Assembly: GCA_964616875.1 (NCBI GenBank)
Contig: CAZTSJ010000275.1
Location: forward strand, 1 to 12,915
Reading direction: 5' to 3'
DNA length: 12,915 nucleotides
Source: RBG-16-66-20 sp964616875
GTDB lineage: Bacteria; Pseudomonadota; Gammaproteobacteria; Burkholderiales; SG8-39
The translations under genes were made by a program, and so were the position numbers. Under the pieces are notes generated by a model. It saw only the letters and a program-made list of their open reading frames with translations. It made no database searches and was not told the DNA's origin. Of the stretch, positions 6,876-12,915 are shown in pieces. Numbering within the stretch: the stretch's first letter is position 1; every line of letters starts with the position of its first letter.

Positions 6876-7340
6876 CTATTTCTTCGCTGGCCAGTTCTGG
6901 TTGGCCGCCACAACCGTTTTGGCGAGCCAGACGGGATCCTTCTCCGCCATCTCCTTGAACTTCACCTGCCCGAACAGATAGAGCCTTCCGTCGGCGATGA
7001 TCCATGCCTCGGGATCCGCCTCGGCCCGGCCCCTCCCCCCCGCCATGGTGCCGGTGCAATATCCGTCAAACTGCGGCGCATAGCGATCGGGGTTCGCGGC
7101 GAACTTGTCCCTGTTCCCGGCCTTCGAGAAAAGGTAACGTTCCCCGTCCCAGTCGTAACTTATTTTCGGGTCGCCCTTGACCGGCTTGCTCTCGGTGAAA
7201 TAGGCAACCGGATCGTGGCCCGAGAGAACCACGCGCAGCGGCTTGGAAGGATTGCTCTGCGCGAAGCTCGCAGCACCTGGAAGCCATGCGAGCGCGAACG
7301 CCAGGGCAATTTGCCGTAGGGTCTGGCGGCGTGTGTTCAT
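6876..7340 (-). CDS. YHS domain-containing exported protein
   Basis: The 154-residue protein has an N-terminal export signal: MNTRRQTLRQ then a hydrophobic stretch (11-21) and a likely cleavage after AASFA (about 27). The paired arginines resemble a Tat signal only loosely. The YHS-type region follows (37-100), with LSGHDPVAYFTESKPVKGDP, SYDWDGERYLF and FAANPDRYAPQFDGYC; then DPEAWIIADGRLYLFG (109-124) and a short helix ending in NWPAKK. YHS domains are thought to bind metals or ligands, often copper-related, but only one cysteine (95) is present and no function can be assigned. GGAG lies five bases before the ATG. The gene converges on the cyclase with a six-base gap. A run of seven G in codons 100-103 lies in the coding strand. 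Confidence 0.88.
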   Translation of the reverse strand: MNTRRQTLRQIALAFALAWLPGAASFAQSNPSKPLRVVLSGHDPVAYFTESKPVKGDPKISYDWDGERYLFSKAGNRDKFAANPDRYAPQFDGYCTGTMAGGRGRAEADPEAWIIADGRLYLFGQVKFKEMAEKDPVWLAKTVVAANQNWPAKK

Positions 7341-7367
7341 GTCGGCTCCGATACTCGATGTCCGTCA

Positions 7368-7396
7368 ATGCTAGACCCCAAATGACTGAAGATCAA
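7368..7396 (-). promoter_or_regulatory. Candidate sigma-70 promoter of the YHS gene
   Basis: On the minus strand, TTGATC (7396-7391) and TAGCAT (7373-7368) are separated by 17 bp, each matching four of six consensus bases. The start point would be near 7361, giving a leader of about 20 bases that includes the GGAG ribosome binding site. Plausible, but based on a degenerate match. Confidence 0.45.
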
Positions 7397-7455
7397 GTGA
7401 GCCGCCGCCAGCTGGTGGAAACCTCGCCTCAAAATACCTTTCCCTCGTTTCGCCG

Positions 7456-7461
7456 CATAAT
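7456..7461 (+). promoter_or_regulatory. Possible -10 element before the PP0621-pilSR-ampD run
   Basis: CATAAT ends six bases before the ATG of the next gene, and no Shine-Dalgarno sequence lies between. If used, transcription would begin at or next to the ATG. No recognisable -35 is present at the right distance (AATACC at 17 bp), so confidence is low. Confidence 0.3.
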
Positions 7462-7467
7462 CGGCAT

Positions 7468-7701
7468 ATGGGCCGCCTGATCCTCATTGGAATCGTCGTC
7501 GTGCTGGTCGTCTGGCTGCTGCGCCGCGCGCTGGCAGGACCTCGTGCGGCCAAACCGCCTGCCGAGTCAGGTGAGTTGAAAGGCGAGCTCGTCACCTGCG
7601 CGCACTGCAACGTGAACCTGCCCAAGGCCGAGGCGCGCAGCGCCGGCGGCCGCTTCTACTGCAGTGAGGAGCACTGGCGGCTCGGTCCGAAGGACGGCTG
7701 A
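7468..7701 (+). CDS. PP0621 family membrane protein with zinc-ribbon-like motif
   Basis: The small 77-residue protein has one N-terminal membrane segment (MGRLILIGIVVVLVVWLL, 1-18), then an Ala/Pro-rich linker and a compact Cys motif: CAHC (44-47), and a further Cys in FYCSEEHW with a nearby His. Cys-X2-Cys plus Cys/His suggests a structural metal site, as in the PP0621 family found directly upstream of pilS in many beta- and gammaproteobacteria. Its function is unknown; the constant position suggests a link to PilS or to membrane maturation, which is inference. The stop TGA shares its A with the ATG of pilS, so translation is probably coupled. Confidence 0.82.
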   Translation: MGRLILIGIVVVLVVWLLRRALAGPRAAKPPAESGELKGELVTCAHCNVNLPKAEARSAGGRFYCSEEHWRLGPKDG

Positions 7702-9290
7702 TGGAGGAGGGTCCCCGCTACTCCAGATTATTCGGGCGCGACGACCGTACGCCGGAGTCGTTCTGGATTTCGCTGCGCTATTTCAACATCTACCGCATGG
7801 TGGTGGCGGCGCTGTTCCTCGGCATCACGCTGCTGTTCGACGACATGCTCAACCTTGGCTCGCACCAGCTCAACCTGTTCCGCCTCGTGAGCCTGGTGTA
7901 CCTGGTGAGCGCGGTGGTGTTCCACAGCTTGCTGCGCAACCTGAAGGATCTCTTCAACCTGCAGCTCTCGATGCACCTGGGGCTCGACATCGTCTCGATC
8001 ACGCTGCTCATGTACGCGAGCGGCGGCATCCACAGCGGCCTGGGCGTGATGCTGCTCATCGCGCTCACCGGCGCGGCGCTGGTGGCGCCGCGCCTGCTCG
8101 CGCTGCTCTACGCGGCGCTCGCCGCGATCGCATTGCTGCTGGAGCAGAGCTACTGGGTGCTGCGCCTGGATGCGCCGACGCAGAACTTCCTGCAGCCGGG
8201 CCTGCTCGCGATCGGCTGCTTCGCCAGCGCCGGGGTCACGGGCTGGCTGGCGCAGCGCGTGGCGGCGAACGAAAGCCTCGCGCGCGAGCGCGGCCGCGCG
8301 CTCGAGACACAGCTGCGCATCAACCAGCTTGTGATCGCCGACATGCAGGACGGCCTGCTGGTGCTGGATCGGGAGGGCCGCGTGGCGCAGTACAACCCGC
8401 AGGCGCAGCGCCTGCTCGGCGCCGGGGCCTTGCTCGGCATGGAACTCGCGCAGCTGCTGCCCGGCTTCGGCGACCGCTGGCGCGCCTGGCACGCCGGCGA
8501 CAGCGCCGCGGCAAGCGTCGAACTGGACCTGCGCGGGCGCGGCCTGCGGCTGCGCCTCATGGAGACGGGCGAACAGCTCACGGTGCTGTTCGTCGAGGAC
8601 ACGACGCGCTCGCGCGAGGAGGCGCAACGCCTCAAGCTCGCCGCTCTCGGCCGGCTCACCGCGAACATCGCGCACGAAATCCGCAATCCGCTCTCGGCGA
8701 TCAGCCACGCCGCCGAGCTGCTCGACGAGGCGGGCCGCGGCAGCGACCGCGATCGGCTCACGCGCATCATCCACGACAACACGCTGCGCCTGGAGCGCCT
8801 CGTGTCGGACGTGCTGCAGCTCAGCCGGCGCGACCGCGCCGCCACCGACCGCGTCGCGCTCGCCGGCTGGCTCGCCGCCTTCGTCGCGGACTTCGCCGCC
8901 AACGAGGCGGTGCCCGCATCGCGCTTCGGCGTCGAGGTGCCGCGCGAGCTCACGATCGAGTTCGATCGCGAACACCTGCGCCAGGTGCTGTGGAACCTGC
9001 TGCGCAACGCCGTGCGCCATGCGCCGCAGCACGAAGGCAGCGTGCGCATCGCGCTCAACAGCTATGGCGACCAGGTAGAATTGAACGTGATCGACAACGG
9101 TCCCGGCGTCGCGCCCGAGATCCAGGGCCAGTTGTTCGAGCCCTTCTTCACCACCGAGAGCAAGGGAACCGGCCTGGGCCTGTATCTTGCCCGCGAGTTG
9201 TGCGCCGCGAACCGCGCGGCGCTGGAGTACGTCGACGACATGCAGGGCGCGCACTTTCGCGTGCTGTGCCGCGAGGCGCCGGCGGCATGA
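7701..9290 (+). CDS. pilS: Two-component sensor histidine kinase PilS
   Basis: PilS senses pilin level in the inner membrane and phosphorylates PilR. The 529-residue protein has about six hydrophobic segments (roughly 33-46, 60-76, 92-105, 113-128, 132-147, 166-184), then a PAS-like linker domain (about 205-300: QLVIADMQDGLLVLD and YNPQAQRLLG). The HisKA domain contains LAALGRLTANIAHEIRNPLS (313-332) with phospho-acceptor His325. The ATPase domain shows the N box (NLLRNAVRHA, 432-441), G1 DNGPGV (465-470), an F box (FEPFFTTE) and G2 GTGLGLYLA (489-497). All catalytic residues are present. The start ATG at 7701 overlaps the preceding stop, and AAGGA lies about eight bases upstream. Assignment as PilS rather than another NtrB-like kinase rests on the six-segment N-terminus and its neighbour. 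Confidence 0.93.
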   Translation: MEEGPRYSRLFGRDDRTPESFWISLRYFNIYRMVVAALFLGITLLFDDMLNLGSHQLNLFRLVSLVYLVSAVVFHSLLRNLKDLFNLQLSMHLGLDIVSITLLMYASGGIHSGLGVMLLIALTGAALVAPRLLALLYAALAAIALLLEQSYWVLRLDAPTQNFLQPGLLAIGCFASAGVTGWLAQRVAANESLARERGRALETQLRINQLVIADMQDGLLVLDREGRVAQYNPQAQRLLGAGALLGMELAQLLPGFGDRWRAWHAGDSAAASVELDLRGRGLRLRLMETGEQLTVLFVEDTTRSREEAQRLKLAALGRLTANIAHEIRNPLSAISHAAELLDEAGRGSDRDRLTRIIHDNTLRLERLVSDVLQLSRRDRAATDRVALAGWLAAFVADFAANEAVPASRFGVEVPRELTIEFDREHLRQVLWNLLRNAVRHAPQHEGSVRIALNSYGDQVELNVIDNGPGVAPEIQGQLFEPFFTTESKGTGLGLYLARELCAANRAALEYVDDMQGAHFRVLCREAPAA

Positions 9291-9297
9291 AACGCGC

Positions 9298-10707
9298 ATG
9301 AAGAAAAACGAGCGGCGCGGCAACGGCTCCGCACGCAGCGCGAGCGGGCGTGAACAGCGCGTGCTGGTGGTCGACGACGAGCCGGACATCCGCGAGTTGC
9401 TCGAGCTCACGCTCGTGAAGATGGGCCTCGGGGTCGATTCGGCCGGCTCGCTTGCGGCTGCCAAGGAACGGCTGAGCGGGGCCCGCTATCACCTCTGCCT
9501 CACCGACATGCGGCTGCCGGACGGCGAGGGCCTCGACCTGGTACGCCACATCGCCGCGCTGCCGGGCGACCTGCCGGTGGCGGTGATCACCGCCTACGGC
9601 AGCGCCGAGAACGCGGTCGCGGCCCTGAAAGCGGGCGCCTTCGACTACGTTTCCAAGCCGGTCGGCCTGGAGCAGCTGCGCACGCTGGTGAAATCCGCGC
9701 TCTCGCTGCCCGAGCGCAGCGCCACCGGCTCGGCGGGCCTGCAGCTGCTCGGCGAGAGCGCGCCGATGCAGGAAGTGCGGCAAATGATCGGCAAGCTCGC
9801 GCGCACCCAGGCGCCGGTGCACATCTGCGGCGAATCGGGCAGCGGCAAGGAGCTCGCCGCGCGCCAGATCCACTTGAACGGCGCGCGCCGCGAGCGGCCC
9901 TTCGTGCCGGTCAACTGCGGCGCGATACCGGAAAACCTGATGGAGAGCGAATTTTTCGGCTACCGCAAGGGCGCGTTCACGGGCGCGCAGGAGGACCGCG
10001 GCGGCTTCTTCCAGGCCGCCGACGGCGGCACGCTGTTTCTCGACGAAGTGGCCGAGCTGCCGCTGCCGATGCAGGTGAAGCTGCTGCGCGCGATCCAGGA
10101 AAAGCGCGTGCGCAAGGTCGGCGCGACGCAGGAGGAACCGGTGGACGTGCGCGTGATCAGCGCGACGCACCAGAATCTTGCTGCGCGGGTCGAGGCGCGC
10201 GGCTTCCGCCAGGACCTGTACTACCGCTTGAACGTGATCGAACTGAAAATGCCGCCACTGCGCGAGTGCCGCGAGGACATCGAGGTGATCGCCGCGGCGA
10301 TCCTGGCGCGCCTCGCCGCGCAGCCCGGCGGCGCGAAGGCGCGCCTCTCCGAGGCGGCGCTCGAGGAACTGCGCAGCTACGATTTCCCGGGCAACATCCG
10401 CGAACTGGAAAACATCCTCGAGCGCGCCACCGCGCTCTCGGGGGCGAGCGAAGTGGCGCCCGAGGACCTGCGCTTGCGCCTCGCGGCGGGTGAGGAGGCG
10501 CCGGCGGGCGCGCGCAGCGGCACGCTGGACGCGCCGCTGCCCGAATACCTCGACCGCATCGAGCGCGAAGCGATCCTGGAAGCGCTCGCGAAGACCGGCT
10601 TCAACCGCACCGCGGCGGCGAAGCTGCTCGGCGTGACCTTCCGCACCTTGCGTTACCGCATGCAGCGGCTCAGCATTCATGAACCGCCTGAACAGGACGG
10701 CCGGTAA
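9298..10707 (+). CDS. pilR: Sigma-54-dependent response regulator PilR
   Basis: PilR, once phosphorylated by PilS, activates sigma-54 promoters such as that of the major pilin gene. From the ATG at 9298 the protein has 469 residues. The receiver domain (21-135) has acidic residues at 26-28, phospho-acceptor Asp70 (in LTDMRLPDG), Thr98 and Lys120. The AAA+ domain contains Walker A GESGSGKE (178-185), the sigma-54 contact loop GAFTGA (225-230), Walker B GGTLFLDE (243-250) and FPGNIREL (363-370). The Fis-type helix-turn-helix covers about 424-458 (FNRTAAAKLLGVTFRTLRYR). A longer in-frame reading from 9187 lies wholly within pilS and carries non-family residues, so it was rejected. The ATG is seven bases after the pilS stop; no strong ribosome binding site is visible, consistent with coupling to pilS. 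Confidence 0.95.
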   Translation: MKKNERRGNGSARSASGREQRVLVVDDEPDIRELLELTLVKMGLGVDSAGSLAAAKERLSGARYHLCLTDMRLPDGEGLDLVRHIAALPGDLPVAVITAYGSAENAVAALKAGAFDYVSKPVGLEQLRTLVKSALSLPERSATGSAGLQLLGESAPMQEVRQMIGKLARTQAPVHICGESGSGKELAARQIHLNGARRERPFVPVNCGAIPENLMESEFFGYRKGAFTGAQEDRGGFFQAADGGTLFLDEVAELPLPMQVKLLRAIQEKRVRKVGATQEEPVDVRVISATHQNLAARVEARGFRQDLYYRLNVIELKMPPLRECREDIEVIAAAILARLAAQPGGAKARLSEAALEELRSYDFPGNIRELENILERATALSGASEVAPEDLRLRLAAGEEAPAGARSGTLDAPLPEYLDRIEREAILEALAKTGFNRTAAAKLLGVTFRTLRYRMQRLSIHEPPEQDGR

Positions 10708-10720
10708 GGCTGGCCGTTCA

Positions 10721-11266
10721 ATGCAGATGGCCGTTGAGGGTTGGATAGCGGGCGCGCGCCGCGTACTGTCGCCGAATCGCGACAGTCGTCCGCCCGGAAC
10801 CGAAGTCTCCCTCCTGCTGTTGCATTCCATCAGCCTGCCGCGCGGCGAGTACGGCGGCGACGCGATCGAGCGCCTCTTCACCAACCGGCTGGATAGCGCG
10901 GCGCATCCCTCGTTCGCCGAGCTGGCGGGGCTGCGCGTCTCCTCCCACTTCCTCATCCGGCGCGACGGCGGCCTCACCCAGTTCGTGTCGCTCGCGGAGC
11001 GCGCCTGGCATGCGGGCGCCTCGCGCTGGCGCGGGCGCGAGCGCTGCAATGACTTTTCCATCGGCGTCGAGCTGGAGGGAGTCGACGACGGCGCCTTCGC
11101 CGCCGCGCAATACCTCTGTCTTGAAGGACTGGTAAGGAAACTGCAATCCAGTCTGTCCTTGCGCAGTATTGCCGGCCACAGCGACGTCGCGCCCGAGCGC
11201 AAAAGCGATCCGGGCACGCGCTTCGACTGGGCGCGGTTTTGCGCCGCGCTGGCGCGCGCGCCCTAG
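10721..11266 (+). CDS. ampD: 1,6-anhydro-N-acetylmuramyl-L-alanine amidase AmpD
   Basis: AmpD is a cytoplasmic zinc amidase that removes the stem peptide from anhydro-muropeptides during cell-wall recycling; its loss induces AmpC beta-lactamase in species with AmpR. The 181-residue form contains the expected zinc ligands His35 (LLLLHSISLP), His153 and Asp163 (AGHSDVAPERKSDPG), catalytic Glu117 in GVELEG, and Lys161. Also visible are FTNRLD, SSHFLIRRDG and RAWHAGASRWRGRERCNDFSIG. I chose the ATG at 10721 over the one at 10679: the later start has TAAGG 11 bases upstream, overlapping the pilR stop, and gives the family's usual N-terminal length. The ATG at 10727 is another option. It likely shares a transcript with pilSR, though no link in function is known. 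Confidence 0.95.
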   Translation: MQMAVEGWIAGARRVLSPNRDSRPPGTEVSLLLLHSISLPRGEYGGDAIERLFTNRLDSAAHPSFAELAGLRVSSHFLIRRDGGLTQFVSLAERAWHAGASRWRGRERCNDFSIGVELEGVDDGAFAAAQYLCLEGLVRKLQSSLSLRSIAGHSDVAPERKSDPGTRFDWARFCAALARAP

Positions 11267-11295
11267 GCCTTCCCGCCGCGCCTTTCCTGTCGTAC

Positions 11296-11309
11296 CCCTA
11301 CCGGTAGGG
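11296..11309. repeat. 14-bp perfect palindrome upstream of nrdA
   Basis: CCCTACCGGTAGGG is a perfect 14-bp palindrome 30 bases after the ampD stop. No T run follows, so it does not read as an intrinsic terminator. Its centre (11302.5) is exactly 31 bp from the centre of the NrdR-like box at 11326-11341, and its outer bases (C.CTA....TAG.G) agree with the NrdR box pattern while its core does not. It may be a degenerate NrdR half-pair or an operator for another protein. Confidence 0.6.
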
Positions 11310-11325
11310 TGTGCATCGCAAGTGA

Positions 11326-11341
11326 GCACTACATATTGCGG
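11326..11341 (+). promoter_or_regulatory. NrdR-like box A
   Basis: GCACTACATATTGCGG resembles the 16-bp NrdR box, for which I recall the pattern aCaCwAtATaTwGtgt. It is identical at 14 of 16 positions to the box at 11424-11439. NrdR represses ribonucleotide reductase genes when dATP is abundant. The site lies 183 bases upstream of the nrdA start, which is farther than usual. Confidence 0.65.
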
Positions 11342-11360
11342 TGCGCAAATCCGCGCCCGC

Positions 11361-11388
11361 TTGCAAATTCCAAAACGCATGGTAGAGT
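11361..11388 (+). promoter_or_regulatory. Candidate sigma-70 promoter of nrdA
   Basis: TTGCAA (11361-11366) and TAGAGT (11383-11388) are separated by 16 bp, a fair match to -35 and -10 elements. The start would be near 11395, inside the NrdR-like box at 11393-11408. A repressor bound there would cover the start point. The leader to the nrdA ATG would be about 130 bases, with only a short hairpin seen (11459-11474). Confidence 0.5.
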
Positions 11389-11392
11389 GCCC

Positions 11393-11408
11393 CCACAACA
11401 AGTAGTGG
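11393..11408 (-). promoter_or_regulatory. NrdR-like box B (reverse orientation)
   Basis: On the minus strand this reads CCACTACTTGTTGTGG, matching 12 of 16 bases of the box at 11424-11439. The two centres (11400.5 and 11431.5) are exactly 31 bp apart, the three-helical-turn spacing known for tandem NrdR boxes. The sequence alone is weaker than boxes A and C; the spacing is what supports it. Confidence 0.6.
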
Positions 11409-11423
11409 CCAATCAATACTTCA

Positions 11424-11439
11424 GCACTAGATATTGTGG
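11424..11439 (+). promoter_or_regulatory. NrdR-like box C
   Basis: GCACTAGATATTGTGG is the best match in the window to the NrdR box as I recall it (C-A-C-T-A, central ATAT, T-T-G-T-G). It is 84 bases upstream of the nrdA ATG and downstream of the proposed start point, where NrdR binding would block transcription. Confidence 0.75.
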
Positions 11440-11523
11440 TTTTGCGCTAGCTTGCAGCGGGGCTGTCATGCCCCAGCGCGGCTGGCGACAGGGGTCGGGC
11501 GCAGTCAAAAGGGAGCAGCAAAG

Positions 11524-12915
11524 ATGCAAAGCGCGCAGCAGGGAACGGTAGCGAACACGGCCATCGGCGTGGACGTTTCCGCACCCAGTCCGGCGCGACG
11601 CCCGTCCTATGCCGACTACAAGATCATCCGGCGCAACGGCGCCGTGGTCGGCTTCGAGCCGGCCAAGATATCGGTGGCGATGACCAAGGCCTACCTCGCG
11701 GTGGGCGGCAGCCAGGGCGCCGCCTCGGCGCGGGTGCGCGAAATGGTGGCGGCGCTCACCGAGAGCGTGGTCCATGCATTATTGCGGCGCCAGCCGCAGG
11801 GCGGCACCTTCCATATAGAAGACATTCAGGACCAGGCCGAGCTCGCGCTCATGCGCGCCGGCCAGCACGATGTCGCGCGCTCCTACGTGCTGTACCGCGA
11901 GGAGCGCGCCCGAATTCGGACCGAACAGCGCGCGCAGGAAAAGACGGCGCGCGCGCAGGCCGACCAGGGCGCGAGCGCCGCTGCCGTCCTCAACGTGGTG
12001 GAAAACGGCCAGCGCCGGCCGCTCGACCTGGCGGCGCTCAAGCGCCTGCTCGATTCGGCCTGCGAGGGCCTGGAGCCCGGCGCCTCGGCTGCGGCAATCT
12101 GCGAGAGCACGCTGCGCGACCTGTACGACGGCGTGCCGATGGAAGAAGTGCGCAAATCCTCGATCCTCGCCGCGCGCGCGCTGATCGAAAAGGACCCTGC
12201 CTACGGCTACGCCACCGCGCGGCTCCTGCTGCACACCATCCGGCTCGAGGTGATCGGCGAGGAAGTACTGCAGGCCGACATGGCGGCGCGTTACGCGGCC
12301 TACTTTCCCGAGTTCATCGCCCGCGGCGTGGAGGCCGAGCTGCTCGACCCCGAGCTCGCGCTGTTCGACCTCGACAGGCTGGGCAAGGCGCTCGAGGCTT
12401 CGCGCGACCTGCAGTTCGGCTACCTCGGGCTGCAAACCTTGTACGACCGTTACTTCCTGCATGTGCGCGGCCGGCGCATCGAGCTGCCGCAGGTGTTCTT
12501 CATGCGCGTGGCGATGGGCCTCGCGCTGAAAGAGGCGCGGCGCGAAGAGCGCGCGATCGAGTTCTACAACGTGCTCTCGACCTTCGATTTCATGAGCTCG
12601 ACGCCGACCCTGTTCAACGCGGGCACGCTGCGCTCGCAACTGTCCTCGTGCTACCTCACCACGGTGGCCGACGACCTCACGGGAATCTACGACGCGATCA
12701 AGGAAAACGCGCTGCTGGCGAAGTACGCGGGCGGCCTGGGCAACGACTGGACGCCGGTGCGGGCGCTGGGCTCGCACATCAAGGGCACCAACGGCAAGTC
12801 GCAGGGCGTGGTGCCGTTCCTCAAGGTGGTGAACGACACCGCGGTGGCGGTGAACCAGGGCGGCAAGAGGAAGGGCGCGGTGTGCTCGTACCTCGAGACC
12901 TGGCACCTCGACATC
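11524..12915 (+). CDS. nrdA: Class I ribonucleotide reductase, large subunit (partial, 3' cut)
   Basis: NrdA reduces ribonucleoside diphosphates to deoxyribonucleotides together with the radical subunit NrdB. The frame is open from the ATG at 11524 to the window end (464 codons). GGGAG at 11511-11515 is a good ribosome binding site. The N-terminus carries two ATP-cone domains: the first at about 32-125 (YKIIRRNGAVVGFEPAKISVAM) and the second at about 155-245 (NVVENGQRRPLDLAALKRLLDSA). The reductase domain follows with FMSSTPTLFNAGT, the redox-active Cys376 in LSSCYL (equivalent to E. coli Cys225), GGLGNDWTPVRALGS and GGKRKGAVCSYLETWHLDI. The catalytic NxCxE motif and the second redox cysteine lie beyond the window. 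The two-cone layout resembles that in Pseudomonas; nrdB is expected downstream. Confidence 0.97.
   Translation, partial: MQSAQQGTVANTAIGVDVSAPSPARRPSYADYKIIRRNGAVVGFEPAKISVAMTKAYLAVGGSQGAASARVREMVAALTESVVHALLRRQPQGGTFHIEDIQDQAELALMRAGQHDVARSYVLYREERARIRTEQRAQEKTARAQADQGASAAAVLNVVENGQRRPLDLAALKRLLDSACEGLEPGASAAAICESTLRDLYDGVPMEEVRKSSILAARALIEKDPAYGYATARLLLHTIRLEVIGEEVLQADMAARYAAYFPEFIARGVEAELLDPELALFDLDRLGKALEASRDLQFGYLGLQTLYDRYFLHVRGRRIELPQVFFMRVAMGLALKEARREERAIEFYNVLSTFDFMSSTPTLFNAGTLRSQLSSCYLTTVADDLTGIYDAIKENALLAKYAGGLGNDWTPVRALGSHIKGTNGKSQGVVPFLKVVNDTAVAVNQGGKRKGAVCSYLETWHLDI

Noticed and set aside
7728..9464. A 578-codon minus-strand open frame opposite pilS
   Set aside because: Shadow frame of pilS; composition is typical of the reverse of GC-rich coding sequence and it has no domain features.
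9148..11217. A 689-codon open frame on the minus strand opposite pilR and ampD
   Set aside because: It runs antisense to two clearly recognisable proteins, is rich in Arg/Ala/His as expected from high-GC shadow frames, and contains no family motifs.
11459..11474. GGGGC-TGTCAT-GCCCC hairpin in the nrdA leader as a riboswitch part
   Set aside because: Five base pairs only, with no conserved riboswitch core around it; the leader is too short for a cobalamin riboswitch.
11779..12906. A 375-codon minus-strand open frame opposite nrdA
   Set aside because: The plus strand encodes unmistakable NrdA throughout; the antisense frame has no recognisable motif.

Overview
This 12.9 kb window is high-GC DNA with dense, tightly packed genes, most probably from a betaproteobacterial chromosome. 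That reading rests on the rplU-rpmA-obgE-proB cluster lying divergent to ispB with a tRNA-Pro, a CNP1-like lipid-free exported protein, the PP0621-pilS-pilR-ampD-nrdA run, and a two-ATP-cone class I NrdA. No genus can be assigned from sequence reading alone. No transposase, integrase, CRISPR array or rRNA was seen.

Layout. (1) 1-917, plus strand: the 3' part of a DUF3501 gene, overlapped by a CNP1-like exported protein gene. (2) 945-3757, minus strand: rplU, rpmA, a strong intrinsic terminator, then obgE and proB. A near-consensus sigma-70 promoter drives rplU; proB starts inside the end of obgE. (3) 3853-4936, plus: ispB (octaprenyl diphosphate synthase) and, two bases after its stop codon, tRNA-Pro(CGG). 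(4) 4989-7340: a 626-residue class III nucleotide cyclase fused to a membrane segment, a TolB/FlgO-like domain and TPR-like repeats (plus), convergent with a small exported YHS-domain protein (minus). This is the least conserved part of the window and looks like an accessory insertion between two conserved blocks. (5) 7468-11266, plus: PP0621-family zinc-ribbon-like membrane protein, the sensor kinase PilS, the sigma-54 activator PilR and the peptidoglycan-recycling amidase AmpD, with overlapping or near-touching ends. (6) 11267-11523: a regulatory region with NrdR-type boxes, then the first 464 codons of nrdA, cut by the window end.

How the genes relate. Most are housekeeping: ribosome large subunit (L21, L27) and its assembly GTPase Obg, proline synthesis, quinone side chain, tRNA, cell-wall recycling and deoxynucleotide supply. 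PilS/PilR is the usual control pair for type IV pilin transcription, but no pilin gene is in the window. The best leads for follow-up are the nrdA control region, which carries repeated NrdR-like palindromes at 31-bp centre spacing, and the cyclase, whose usual substrate-selecting residues are replaced. I did not find a clearly new multi-gene system.
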